This document shows positions 33,492 to 42,825 of a stretch of 55,639 bases of DNA, piece after piece. The translations under genes were made by a program, and so were the position numbers. Source of the DNA: an uncultured Succinivibrio sp. (GTDB lineage Bacteria > Pseudomonadota > Gammaproteobacteria > Enterobacterales > Succinivibrionaceae); the NCBI GenBank assembly GCA_902785325.1, contig CACZXZ010000010.1, forward strand, positions 1 through 55,639, in the 5' to 3' direction. The notes under the pieces are model-generated. The model saw only the letters and a list, made by a program, of their open reading frames with translations, did not search any database and was not told the DNA's origin. How positions within the stretch are numbered: the stretch's first letter is position 1; each line of letters begins with the position of its first letter.

Positions 33492-34742
33492 CTAATAATG
33501 CTCTTCAGCAATCATCATCTGACTAATAGTAGGATCCATGTACTTTCTATCGATAGCAGGTAAAGTAGAGGTTAGTGAGGTTACAAGTTTAGTAATTTTG
33601 CTTGCATTCTCATCATCAGGTTTAGTTAAGTACTTACCGATGTATCTACCTAATTTCTCCATCTGCTCTTTGGTGATACCACGAGTGGTAGCAGGTAAGG
33701 AGGAGAAACGTACTGCATCAAATTTTACATTCGGATCATTAGTTAAAACTTGAGTAATTCTAACATGAACACCAAGATCTGCTAATAGCTCTTGAGCACC
33801 ACGAGCTGAAATTGCACAAACTTTAGTATCAATCATTACCAGGTGAGATTGAGTTCTACCTGAAATGATCTTCATGCCACCAGCTTGTAAGCCTGCTGCT
33901 AGTGCTTGAGCATTTGCAACTACATCATGGCAGTATTGCTTAAAGCCATCATTTTCCATCTCATGAAGTCTTGCAGCAAGTGAGCATAGTTGTGGTGAGG
34001 TTAAACCGTTGTGACCTGCTAGAGTCTCAGAGCGTTGAATGTCGCCTGCTAAATCCTTTTTACATAAAATTACCGCAGCTTGAGGTCCTTGCATAGCTCC
34101 GTGGGTTGAGAAGGTAACTACATCAGCATACTTCATAGGGGTTTCTAAAGTACCTGCAGCGGTTAAGCTTGCTGTTTGTGACAAGTCACACCAAAGTAGT
34201 GATCCACAAGCTTTAGCAATTTTAGCAAAGCGCTCAAAGTTAATTGGTAGTGAGTAGTTAACAGGAGAGACAATAATTAGCTTTGGTTTGTGAGTGTTTG
34301 CTAATCTTTCGATTTCATCCATGTCTAATTCTTGAGTAACAGGATCAATACCAAAATTAACAAAACGGTAAGCTAAAGTCTCGCTGTTGCAGTGCTCTTT
34401 TTTACGTAAGTCTAATGACATTACAACATCACCGCGCTTAGTTAGTGCTTTAAACACTACACGAGAAGCAGCTTCAATAGTGATAGTCTTTACTGTGGCA
34501 AAAGGAGCATTAAATACTTTACATAATCTTGATACCACAAGATTTTCTAAAGTATCGCTCTTACCTAAATTTAGACAATTAGTAGAATTTACAAGCACAC
34601 TTCCCATGATGGCAGCACAAATTGGGGATGTGCTATTCTCATCAGGAATAAAAGAAATCGCTGCATGTTGACGCTCTAATTCTTTTACAAAGTAAGAATA
34701 TAATTCTTTGTCAAAACTTTTTACTAAATTAAGTGAATTCAT
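33492..34742 (-). CDS. Serine hydroxymethyltransferase-like protein lacking the PLP lysine
   Basis: This 416-residue protein aligns with GlyA throughout: DKELYSYFVKELERQ, ENSTSP, HKPKLIIVSPVNYS, CDLSQTASLTAAG and VRFSSLPATTRGI. The Schiff-base lysine motif TTTTHKTLxGPRGG of GlyA reads FSTHGAMQGPQAA (Gly215 at the Lys position). The His that stacks on PLP (E. coli H203) is Gln189 and the YYGG and HGGHLTHG motifs are gone, while the PLP-binding Asp (Asp186) and a carboxylate-binding Arg remain. It cannot be a normal SHMT. I start at the ATG at 34742, preceded by AAGGAGAGG, not the upstream in-frame codon at 34778. It follows the SLC13 gene by 39 bases and may share its transcript. Confidence 0.8.
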   Translation of the reverse strand: MNSLNLVKSFDKELYSYFVKELERQHAAISFIPDENSTSPICAAIMGSVLVNSTNCLNLGKSDTLENLVVSRLCKVFNAPFATVKTITIEAASRVVFKALTKRGDVVMSLDLRKKEHCNSETLAYRFVNFGIDPVTQELDMDEIERLANTHKPKLIIVSPVNYSLPINFERFAKIAKACGSLLWCDLSQTASLTAAGTLETPMKYADVVTFSTHGAMQGPQAAVILCKKDLAGDIQRSETLAGHNGLTSPQLCSLAARLHEMENDGFKQYCHDVVANAQALAAGLQAGGMKIISGRTQSHLVMIDTKVCAISARGAQELLADLGVHVRITQVLTNDPNVKFDAVRFSSLPATTRGITKEQMEKLGRYIGKYLTKPDDENASKITKLVTSLTSTLPAIDRKYMDPTISQMMIAEEHY

Positions 34743-34781
34743 CAAACCTCTCCTTAGGCATTGGCTACTATTGTACAAAAA

Positions 34782-36047
34782 TTAGAGCTCAAATGGCCAT
34801 ACAATTGGAATTATAAGAATACATAAAAGCCAGGCTATAAAGCATAGTGGAAGACCCACTTTCAAATAATCTTTAAAGTGCAAACCTGATGGACTTAAAA
34901 TCAAAGTATTACATGGTGTTGCAACTGGCGTTGCAAAAGAGCAAGAAGCACCTATAGCACAAGTAATGATTACTCCATATGGAGATACATTAAGTTTAGT
35001 TGCAATACTCATAGCAATTGGAATTAAAAGTGCAGCAGTAGCTGTATTTGGCATAAACTGAGTTAGTGTACAAGCTACAAAGAAGATAGCACTTACAATT
35101 ACCACCTCAGATAAATTGTCACCAAGTAAACCTACAATAGTGTTAGCAATTAACTCACCAGCACCAGTCTTTTGCATAGCATGGGCAATTGGCAACATAC
35201 CTGCAAATAAGAAGATAGTAACCCAATCAATACCTTTGTAAGCTTGTTTTTCAGTGATACAACCTGTAGCTACACACAACAAAGCTGCAATTAAACTTAC
35301 TACAGCAGGTGATAAACCTGGAATTCCGATAATTAAACCTGTAACCACAAAGATTAGAATCAATACAGCTAATACACGCTGTTTGTGGGTTCCTTTAACT
35401 TTTGATTGAGCAATTAAACCACTATCAGCTGATACTTTTGGTAATAATCTTTTACCGATAAAGTGCATGAATAAAACTGCAGCTAGTGCAATAGGACCAC
35501 CAATATAAGCAAATTCAAAAAAGCCATAAGGCTCAAGTCCTCTTGCTTGAATCTCAGCTACAGCAAGCATATTAGGTGGTGTACCTACCATAGTAAGGTT
35601 ACAACCTACGTTTGCAGCTACAGCTAAAGCCATTAAAATCGGAGCTGATGGAATTTTTGCAGAAACGCAAACACCAATTACCATAGGTAATAAACAAGCT
35701 ACAGTACCAGTGTTAGAGGCAAAGGCTGACATTACAATAGTAAGTAACATTAAAGCAATCATTAAGGAGCTTTGATTAGTACCTACTTTTTTAACAATGA
35801 AATTACCGATAACTTGAGCAAGACCAGACTCAAGCATGGCAGCACCTACTACGAACATGCCACCAAATAGCACTACCGTACTATTTGAAAATCCAGAAAA
35901 AGCTTCTTGGGGAGTCAAGATACCGCAAAAGGCAAGAACAATGGTTCCAGACAAAGCTGCAACGGCAATAGGAATGTATTCAGTTACGAATAAGAAAGCT
36001 ACAGAAGCTAAAACAATTAAGGTAATGATTGCAGGATCCATAAGCAA
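34782..36047 (-). CDS. SLC13 (DASS) family anion permease
   Basis: A 421-residue membrane protein with about 11 helices. Two SNT-type signature sites (FASNTGTVA near 112-120 and MPNTATAA near 330) mark the divalent anion:Na+ symporter family, which carries dicarboxylates such as succinate or citrate, or sulfate. The substrate is not determined by sequence. It precedes the SHMT-like gene on the same strand. Dicarboxylate transport would suit a succinate-producing anaerobe, but that is inference. Confidence 0.85.
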   Translation of the reverse strand: MLMDPAIITLIVLASVAFLFVTEYIPIAVAALSGTIVLAFCGILTPQEAFSGFSNSTVVLFGGMFVVGAAMLESGLAQVIGNFIVKKVGTNQSSLMIALMLLTIVMSAFASNTGTVACLLPMVIGVCVSAKIPSAPILMALAVAANVGCNLTMVGTPPNMLAVAEIQARGLEPYGFFEFAYIGGPIALAAVLFMHFIGKRLLPKVSADSGLIAQSKVKGTHKQRVLAVLILIFVVTGLIIGIPGLSPAVVSLIAALLCVATGCITEKQAYKGIDWVTIFLFAGMLPIAHAMQKTGAGELIANTIVGLLGDNLSEVVIVSAIFFVACTLTQFMPNTATAALLIPIAMSIATKLNVSPYGVIITCAIGASCSFATPVATPCNTLILSPSGLHFKDYLKVGLPLCFIAWLLCILIIPIVWPFEL

Positions 36048-36329
36048 AGTCCTATTTTTTTCTTTTATTTTAATCAGTTAAAGAAAAACAAATCTGTGAG
36101 AACTAACACAACAAAGATAAATCTTTAAGGTAAGTTTTTGTTTTTGTTAACTAAATCAACAAAAAAAGAATATTAATTGCAATCATTACCTTACTACTCT
36201 CCTTGTCAAGCCAAGGATGTAAGAGTGAATTTGTTTTATTATGTAAATCCTAAGAAATTGCATATTAACGTCGATAAATAGATGTAAAATCACAAAAATA
36301 AAGCACAGATTGTGATAAGATTTAAAGCT

Positions 36330-38174
36330 ATGATTAATATTAAAATAACAAAAAGAAATATAACTGAAGATTATATAGCTGTGGAACGTGAAACAGGCTC
36401 AATTTTACTGCCAAGTAAACACGTCTTCGGTATTTTTTCTATTGGTGTTATTAGTATATTACTTGCCCTACCATTTGGTCAGTTAGTTCCTATAGAAGCC
36501 TCCCCTTTTAGTGCTTTTACAGCAGGAAGAGTTGAACAAAACAAAAAGTTCGAACAGGCTTACTTAACTAACAACGAACAAGTTTCAGAACAAAACTTAG
36601 AAATTGCCTCAACCGCTGGCTCTGAAGAAAACTACGATGATGAAATCGTACCTGAAGCCCTACTTGCAAGTAATGATATTGATGAGAGCTTAGCCTCAGA
36701 TGATAAAGCAAACTCAAGTACACAAGTTAATTTAAGTGCTCACATTCCATCTGTAAAAGAGAAATTTAAAGCTACCGCTATTGAACCTACACAAAAAGAT
36801 ATAACTGATACCACAACTTCAGTAAATGAAAAACAAGAAATATCCTTAGCAGTAGCACAAATGCAAGCTCGTATCATGGAGCAAAAGAATGATGCTAAAT
36901 GGTATGAACAGACAGTACGTAAAGGAGATTCTTTATACAAGATTTTTAACTACCTTAATCTTGATAATAACGAGTTAAAGAAGATCATGGCTGTAGCCGA
37001 AAAAGATTCTTTAAATCTTGAGGTAGGCACAAAAATCCAATTCCTAATTGATTCAAATAATGATATTCAGGAAATAGCAATTCCACAAGCTAATGGCATG
37101 CAAGTTCGTTTCTTGCGTGATGATCAGAACAATACTTATCTTGAAAGTCGTGAAACTTTATTTGCTCAATTTGAAGATTTAAAACCTACTAATGTAGAAA
37201 AATCTACCACCCTACCATCCTTTATTGAAGCTCAAAAAGAAAGAGAGCAAAAACAGCAAGAACTTATTGCTAAAAATAAAGCTGAAAGAGAAAAACAGCT
37301 ACTTGCTAAAAAGTTAGAAGAAGAAAAACAAGCTGCCAAAGCAGAGCTTGAGAAAAAACTTCAGCTTGATAAAACTAGACCACGTTTAATTATCGGTACT
37401 ATCAATAGACGTGAATCTTTTGATAGCGCAGCTAAACGCTTAGGTTTATCTAGAGCTGAAATTGCTACTATTAAAAATCAGTACCAAGGTAAAATTAACT
37501 TTAGACAACTTAAAGCTAATGATACTTTCAGAGTTTTATTCAACGGTATTGGTACTCAAGCATCCATTAGTGCTATTGTGATTGATTCACAAAAGTACGG
37601 TAACATTAGTTTATTCAAGCACCCTAAGACACATATCTTCTATGAAGAACATGACTATCAGCCACAAACTGGTGCTTTTAGACGATTCCCAATTTCTGGT
37701 CAAATTGTGGTTAATTCCCAATTTAACTTAAGGCGTTATCACCCTATTAAGAAGAGAATTCGTCCTCACTATGGCGTGGATTTCAAGTTAAGAATTGGTA
37801 CCCCTATCTATGCCCCGGCTGATGGTGTGGTAACTTACGCAAGTTACATGCGTGGTGGTGGCTATACCGTAATTATTTCCCATAAGGGTGGCTATAAGAC
37901 AGTTTACATGCACTTATCTAAATTTGATGTACAAAAAGGACAACAAGTTTATATAGGTCAAATGATTGCAAAGTCAGGTAATACTGGTAATTCTACAGGA
38001 CCTCATCTTCATTATGAGGTGCACGTAAATGGACGTGCTGTTGATCCTTTAAAGGTAGACTTGCCATCAGGTAGCCCTGAAGTTGCTAAGAGTTTAAAGA
38101 AACATTTTGATGACACTGTCATGGTGTTAAAGTCAGAATTGTATAAAAGTGCCCTAGCTATACGCCAAGAATAA
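36330..38174 (+). CDS. M23 peptidoglycan endopeptidase (MepM-like)
   Basis: A 614-residue, membrane-anchored protein: one N-terminal helix (about 30-50 from the ATG), an acidic linker, a LysM/OapA-like region around YEQTVRKGDSLYKIFNYL, a Lys/Glu-rich coiled coil (about 290-345) and a C-terminal M23 domain. The Zn ligands are in HYGVDFKLRIGTP and HLHYEVHVNG. Such proteins cut peptide cross-links during cell-wall growth. A GTG 18 bases upstream (36312) is an alternative start; neither has a strong ribosome site. Eleven bases separate it from the M20-like gene. Confidence 0.88.
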   Translation: MINIKITKRNITEDYIAVERETGSILLPSKHVFGIFSIGVISILLALPFGQLVPIEASPFSAFTAGRVEQNKKFEQAYLTNNEQVSEQNLEIASTAGSEENYDDEIVPEALLASNDIDESLASDDKANSSTQVNLSAHIPSVKEKFKATAIEPTQKDITDTTTSVNEKQEISLAVAQMQARIMEQKNDAKWYEQTVRKGDSLYKIFNYLNLDNNELKKIMAVAEKDSLNLEVGTKIQFLIDSNNDIQEIAIPQANGMQVRFLRDDQNNTYLESRETLFAQFEDLKPTNVEKSTTLPSFIEAQKEREQKQQELIAKNKAEREKQLLAKKLEEEKQAAKAELEKKLQLDKTRPRLIIGTINRRESFDSAAKRLGLSRAEIATIKNQYQGKINFRQLKANDTFRVLFNGIGTQASISAIVIDSQKYGNISLFKHPKTHIFYEEHDYQPQTGAFRRFPISGQIVVNSQFNLRRYHPIKKRIRPHYGVDFKLRIGTPIYAPADGVVTYASYMRGGGYTVIISHKGGYKTVYMHLSKFDVQKGQQVYIGQMIAKSGNTGNSTGPHLHYEVHVNGRAVDPLKVDLPSGSPEVAKSLKKHFDDTVMVLKSELYKSALAIRQE

Positions 38175-38185
38175 AAGGACATATT

Positions 38186-40117
38186 GTGTTAAGTGAAGAA
38201 GATTTTTGCGAAGAGTCATTAGCCGTTTTAAAGTGGCTGATTGCTATACCTAGTATAACTAGAACTAATGGTGATGAAATCATTAACCGTACCATCTACA
38301 ATACGGTTTCTGAATTTACTTACTTTAAAAATCACCCAAACTTTTTAAAATACATCACTCATGACGATCAAAAGAATCACTCTTTTATCGCTTTTGTAAG
38401 ACGTGATGTACTTACTACTCAAACTTTAGTAGTACTTTGCAATACTGATACCTCCTCAAATGAGGTTTTTGGTACTCTAAAGTCCTATGCTTTCAAATCA
38501 GAAGAACTTAAGACTAAATTAAAAAATATTGCTGTTACTCAAAATCAAAAACAAGATCTTGAGAATGAGAACAACATTTACGGCTTAGGTAGTTTTGAAA
38601 ACAAATCCCCTATAGCTGGCATGTTAATTTTGCTTAAGTACTACACTGAAAGATTGTGGGAGTTACCTTGCAATTTGATGTTTGTATGTAACAGTGAATC
38701 TTTAGATGGTCACTGTGGTATCCGTACTTGCCTACCTTACATTCATAACATCATTAACGATGAGAACATTGAGTTAACTTTAGCTTTATCTTTTAAGCCA
38801 GAATCTACTAATAAAGATCCTAACAATATTAGTATTTACACTGCAAACATGGGTAAGGTTGAAGCTGGTTTCTACATTCTAGGTGAAGGTACAGACTCAG
38901 AGCAGCCTTTTAAAGGCTTCTCCCCTACCTTAATTGCTTCAAAAATCATTGAAGAAATTGAGCTTAATGCAAAGATCACACAGAATATTTCTCGTAGTGC
39001 TATTGCTCCTACTTTCAATTACTTGCATTCATACAACAACCGTTCTCCTAATACCCCTGATGTAGTACATTTAAGTTACAACTTCCCTTTTATTAACTTA
39101 AATCTACTAGATTTATTAGAGAACTTAAAACAGGTTTGCGCAAGTGCCATTGAAAAGTCAGCTTTCTATATGGAAGACAGAGAAAACCTTTTCTGTAAGA
39201 TCAATGAGCTTGAGCCTTTTAACACCACTCGTGAAGCTGAGGTTTTATCTTTCTCTGATTTATTTATAAGAGCAAGTTATCATTACAAAGGCAATTTAAA
39301 ATCAGCCATTGAAGGCTTAATTCAAAAATGCGCTAATGAGGATTTATCAAATCACGATATTATCAAAACCGTAATTGAGCGCTTAAATGAACTAGCAAGA
39401 TTACCAAGACCATCTGTAGTTATATTCTTTGGTAATGACTTTATTCCACAACAACAATTAAGACGCAATAATGCTCAGGACCGCGAGATTTATATTAAGC
39501 TAAATCGTGCGGTTGAAGAATTTAATAAAGATCATAGTCATCAATTAAATATTGAGAATGAATGCCCTGCAAACGACAACTGTTTTATTCGTCCTGTAGG
39601 CATTGATATGGCTTTAAAGGCTCTTAAAGACGAGTGTCCAATTCCTGTTTCTACTTTCTACAATTTGTCAGCTCCTGGTGTAACCTTCAGTTACAAAGGT
39701 GGTGAGTTATATCGTGCTTTTGAGCATGTCGATAAGACTTTCTTTAATGACATGATCACCTTTATCCATCTTTTAATGAAAGAGATTGGTCCTGAAGATC
39801 AGGTTGATACTATTAAAGAGACCACTGATGAGGCTATGTCTATTTTAAATAGCAACTCTGAAGAAAAGAGTAAAGCTGCTAAAAAAGAGGCTAAGATTAA
39901 AAAGAGTCAAGCTCACATCAAGATTGTAGACAATAAAACCGAAGAGAAAAAATCTAGTATTGAAGGTAAACTTGCTAAAGAAGATCTTAAAGAGAACGAC
40001 TCTTCAAAGAGTGATTTAGAAGCTTCTGCTGAAGATAAAAAATCTAAAGCTACTGCTAAAGATGAAGATAGTTCAGATAACAGTTCTAACCATACCGACG
40101 AGCCAAAACAAATCTAA
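38186..40117 (+). CDS. RocB/M20 peptidase-like protein, metal site lost
   Basis: The 643-residue protein follows RocB-type M20 deacylases: LVVLCNTDTSS (81-91), YGLGSFENKSPIAG (132-145), LMFVCNSESLDGHCGIR, NMGKVEAGFYILGEG, and RPSVVIFFGNDFIP. M20 enzymes need two metals bound by H, D, E and H. Here the first His is Asn86, the bridging Asp is Glu138, the catalytic Glu pair reads Ser170-Glu171, and the last His region (normally like DAHQWTERL) reads FSYKGGELY. It is therefore likely inactive as a peptidase. The final about 100 residues are Lys/Glu/Ser-rich and disordered. GTG start with AAGGA 7 bases upstream. Probably co-transcribed with the M23 gene. Confidence 0.7.
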   Translation: MLSEEDFCEESLAVLKWLIAIPSITRTNGDEIINRTIYNTVSEFTYFKNHPNFLKYITHDDQKNHSFIAFVRRDVLTTQTLVVLCNTDTSSNEVFGTLKSYAFKSEELKTKLKNIAVTQNQKQDLENENNIYGLGSFENKSPIAGMLILLKYYTERLWELPCNLMFVCNSESLDGHCGIRTCLPYIHNIINDENIELTLALSFKPESTNKDPNNISIYTANMGKVEAGFYILGEGTDSEQPFKGFSPTLIASKIIEEIELNAKITQNISRSAIAPTFNYLHSYNNRSPNTPDVVHLSYNFPFINLNLLDLLENLKQVCASAIEKSAFYMEDRENLFCKINELEPFNTTREAEVLSFSDLFIRASYHYKGNLKSAIEGLIQKCANEDLSNHDIIKTVIERLNELARLPRPSVVIFFGNDFIPQQQLRRNNAQDREIYIKLNRAVEEFNKDHSHQLNIENECPANDNCFIRPVGIDMALKALKDECPIPVSTFYNLSAPGVTFSYKGGELYRAFEHVDKTFFNDMITFIHLLMKEIGPEDQVDTIKETTDEAMSILNSNSEEKSKAAKKEAKIKKSQAHIKIVDNKTEEKKSSIEGKLAKEDLKENDSSKSDLEASAEDKKSKATAKDEDSSDNSSNHTDEPKQI

Positions 40118-40124
40118 CTTACTA

Positions 40125-40155
40125 CTAGCATCAACAAATATTTTGTTGATGCTAG
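40125..40155. terminator. Strong bidirectional terminator
   Basis: A perfect 14-bp stem, CTAGCATCAACAAA (40125-40138) with 40142-40155 and a 3-base loop, between the convergent M20-like and ADH-like genes. Confidence 0.8.
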
Positions 40156-40169
40156 CCTTGCCTATACTT

Positions 40170-41345
40170 CTAAATAGTTAAAGACAACAACACCTCACAA
40201 TCAGTTTGGGTAAGTTGCTCTTGAGTATCAAGTTTTTTAATAGCAGGAAATCCTAATTTATTTAATACTCTTTCAATGTCTTTAGCATCGGCATTGATAT
40301 CTTTAAAATTGATAGGACAACCAAGTCTCTTAATAAATTTTCTGATCTTCTCTAAAGTCTGTCTTGCTGTTTTGACAGGTTCATAGAAATCATACTCAAC
40401 ATTAAAGACTTGTGAAGCTAACTTCATAAATTTGTCTTGTTGCGTTTTGATGTTATATTCAAGATAAGCACTAGTCATTAAAGCTAAAGCTTTTTCAAAA
40501 GAGCAATCAAACACACACTCCACAGCTTGAGCTAATTCAAGTAAAGTTGCTTTGTTAACTTGAGTATAGATAAAGCTAATATTTGCAAAAAAGCTTACAT
40601 TTAAAATATTCTCAATGCACTCTATATCGTGAGGATCGTCTTCTAATTTGTCCACTTGAGAAACTAGAGTTCTTAATGCACCTAAAGACAAATTATCGGA
40701 TAAGTCGTGGGATTTTTGATTGCTAAAATAGCGATACAATAAAAAACAAAAGATCCTAACGGTGGACAATTTAATATTCTGATTGTCATAGGTGCACAAA
40801 TCAGGTGAATAAATTACAAACTTAGGTTTGGTCGCTTCAGTTTCAAGTTTGTACATCACAAGTTGCCCATCTTCTTGTTTATGAGAAACGGTTGCTTGCT
40901 TTAAAAACACCGAGCCTCCAGCAACTGAGGTACAAATAGCACCAAAAGGCAAAGCCTTTTCAATTTCAGTTTCTTTTTTAAAGAGGTTTAAGTAGTTTCC
41001 TCTAAACTTTAAAGCGGTAGCAATGATCTTTGAGCAGGAATACTCACTATAGCCACCTATAGCTAAAATGAAATCTACATTTTCAATGTTACAAAGATTG
41101 ATACCTTCATAAACATCATCAATATCAGCTTTAGGACAAGTGGATTTATAAACTACGTAATCGATACCAGCTGATCTTAAAGAGCGCTTTACTTTATCAA
41201 TAAGACCTACTACTTTCTCATTTCCTTTAGCATAGTTAATTAAAACTTTAGTGCCGCCATAGTATTTGATGTATCGACCTATATCATTTTCTTGGCTACT
41301 ACCATATAAAAGATCGGTATCATTAACTCGATTTACAAATTCCAT
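40170..41345 (-). CDS. Iron-containing alcohol dehydrogenase-like protein, metal and NAD sites lost
   Basis: The 391-residue protein follows the BdhA/YqhD branch of iron ADHs: GRYIKYYGGTKVLINYAKG, DFILAIGGYSEYSCSK (normally GGGSVIDSAK), ALPFGAICTSVAGGS and PKFVIYSPDL. Metal ligands are replaced by hand alignment: Asp and His of the DxxxH motif become Arg197 and Phe201, and the two later His become Gln273 and Phe283. The cofactor-site GGGS/D motif is also altered (Tyr99, Ser103). It is full length without stops, so it is probably a retained pseudoenzyme. It faces the M20-like gene across a shared terminator and is divergent from potG. Confidence 0.72.
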   Translation of the reverse strand: MEFVNRVNDTDLLYGSSQENDIGRYIKYYGGTKVLINYAKGNEKVVGLIDKVKRSLRSAGIDYVVYKSTCPKADIDDVYEGINLCNIENVDFILAIGGYSEYSCSKIIATALKFRGNYLNLFKKETEIEKALPFGAICTSVAGGSVFLKQATVSHKQEDGQLVMYKLETEATKPKFVIYSPDLCTYDNQNIKLSTVRIFCFLLYRYFSNQKSHDLSDNLSLGALRTLVSQVDKLEDDPHDIECIENILNVSFFANISFIYTQVNKATLLELAQAVECVFDCSFEKALALMTSAYLEYNIKTQQDKFMKLASQVFNVEYDFYEPVKTARQTLEKIRKFIKRLGCPINFKDINADAKDIERVLNKLGFPAIKKLDTQEQLTQTDCEVLLSLTI

Positions 41346-41382
41346 ATCTAAAACATCAAACTTAAGTTTACAAAAATTTAAC

Positions 41383-41415
41383 TAAATTTATTTTTCCAAA
41401 GAAAAAATAAATTTA
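41383..41415. repeat. Long AT-rich inverted repeat upstream of the ADH-like gene
   Basis: TAAATTTATTTTTC (41383-41396) is matched by 41401-41415 with one bulged base. It lies 38 bases upstream of the ADH-like start codon on the minus strand, within the divergent spacer to potG. Operator or DNA-structure role is possible. Confidence 0.35.
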
Positions 41416-41510
41416 ATCTAATTCTTTTTATAATTCAGATAGTTAAAAACTTATCCTTAGTAATAAAAAAAATAAACTACTGTATATTAGTCATGATACC
41501 AAAAAAATCA

Positions 41511-41538
41511 TTGACTACTTTTACTTTTCCTTTAAGAT
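41511..41538 (+). promoter_or_regulatory. Probable promoter of potGHI
   Basis: TTGACT (41511-41516) and TAAGAT (41533-41538) are 16 bases apart, about 50 bases upstream of the potG start. Confidence 0.5.
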
Positions 41539-41590
41539 CACGAAAAAAATAATTTATTTGTTTTGCTCTTTTTTTAGGAGAAATTCAAAC

Positions 41591-42814
41591 GTGGAAAATA
41601 CAACACCACAAAATCAAAGTAATACAACTTTGAGTAACGTAAAACCTGGCGATACAGTTGTTTCAAAACAGGCACACCTACCTGGCGAATTACCAGGCAA
41701 AAAAGCTTCACCTATGGAGCAAAACAAAAAACCTATTTTGCAAATTCAAGGTTTAACCAAGAACTTTACTAATTTTACTGCAGTAAATAATGTAGATCTT
41801 ACTATCTATGAGGGTGAGATTTTTGCCCTTTTAGGCTCTTCAGGTTGCGGTAAATCTACTCTTTTACGTATGCTTGCAGGCTTTGAGCATCCATCAGCAG
41901 GTCACATCATTCTTGATGGTGAGGATATTGTTGATTTACCACCATACAAGCGTACTTTAAATATGATGTTCCAATCTTACGCTCTATTCCCTTATATGAC
42001 CGTAAGACAAAACATCGCTTTTGGTTTAAAGCAAGAAAAATTACCTAAAGACGTAATCAATGAGCGTGTGGATAAGATGTTAAAGCTTGTACACATGGAA
42101 GAATACGTTGACAGAAAACCTTATCAATTGTCAGGTGGTCAAAGACAACGTGTAGCTTTGGCAAGATCTCTTGCTAAAGAGCCTCGATTATTATTACTAG
42201 ACGAGCCTATGGGTGCTCTTGATAAAAAGCTTCGTGAGCAAATGCGTTTAGAGTTAGTAGACATTATTAACTCCGTCGGCGTAACTTGCTTGATGGTTAC
42301 CCACGATCAAGAAGAAGCTATGACTATGGCTGACAGAATTGCGATTATGGATCGTGGTGAGTTCGTACAAATTGGTGGTCCTCGTGAGATTTATGAGAAC
42401 CCTAACTGTAAGTTCTCAGCTGAATTCATTGGCTCTGTAAATATGTTTGAGTGTACCTTAACCACTTCAAGTCTTGAGCGTTCTATCATTGCTTGCAATG
42501 ATTTTGAAAGACCAATTGAATTACAGCACGATATCGACATCGCTGACGGTATGCCACTTTCTATCGCTCTGCGCCCTGAGAAGGTATACATCTCTCATGA
42601 GGAGCCAGAGGAAGAAACTAACTGGTGTTCAGGTATTGTTGAGAATATTGCTTACCTTGGTGATATTTCTATTTACTATGTACGTCTACCATCAGGTCGT
42701 ATCATTACCTCTACTCTACCTAACGTAGACAGATTTAAGGTTGGTCTTCCAACTTGGGATGACAGAGTTTATCTAAGTTGGGATCCTGAATCCTGTATCG
42801 CTTTAACCTTCTAA
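41591..42814 (+). CDS. potG: Putrescine ABC transporter ATPase
   Basis: A 407-residue ABC ATPase close to E. coli PotG: LLGSSGCGKSTLLRMLAG (Walker A), NMMFQSYALFPYMTV (Q-loop), LSGGQRQRVALARSLA and LLLLDEPMGALDKKL (Walker B), a TOBE domain at the C terminus and a final ALTF. It energises polyamine import at the inner membrane. I start at the GTG at 41591 after AGGAG; a TTG at 41558 would include the ribosome site. Followed after 11 bases by potH. No substrate-binding gene (potF) is in the window. Confidence 0.92.
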   Translation: MENTTPQNQSNTTLSNVKPGDTVVSKQAHLPGELPGKKASPMEQNKKPILQIQGLTKNFTNFTAVNNVDLTIYEGEIFALLGSSGCGKSTLLRMLAGFEHPSAGHIILDGEDIVDLPPYKRTLNMMFQSYALFPYMTVRQNIAFGLKQEKLPKDVINERVDKMLKLVHMEEYVDRKPYQLSGGQRQRVALARSLAKEPRLLLLDEPMGALDKKLREQMRLELVDIINSVGVTCLMVTHDQEEAMTMADRIAIMDRGEFVQIGGPREIYENPNCKFSAEFIGSVNMFECTLTTSSLERSIIACNDFERPIELQHDIDIADGMPLSIALRPEKVYISHEEPEEETNWCSGIVENIAYLGDISIYYVRLPSGRIITSTLPNVDRFKVGLPTWDDRVYLSWDPESCIALTF

Positions 42815-42825
42815 GGATAGAATAA

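Noticed and set aside
36196-36226. Imperfect hairpin (CCTTG/CAAGG with ACTCT/AGAGT) in the spacer before the M23 gene
   Set aside because: The stem is short and interrupted, with no T-run and no matching promoter, so I do not call it a terminator or riboswitch.
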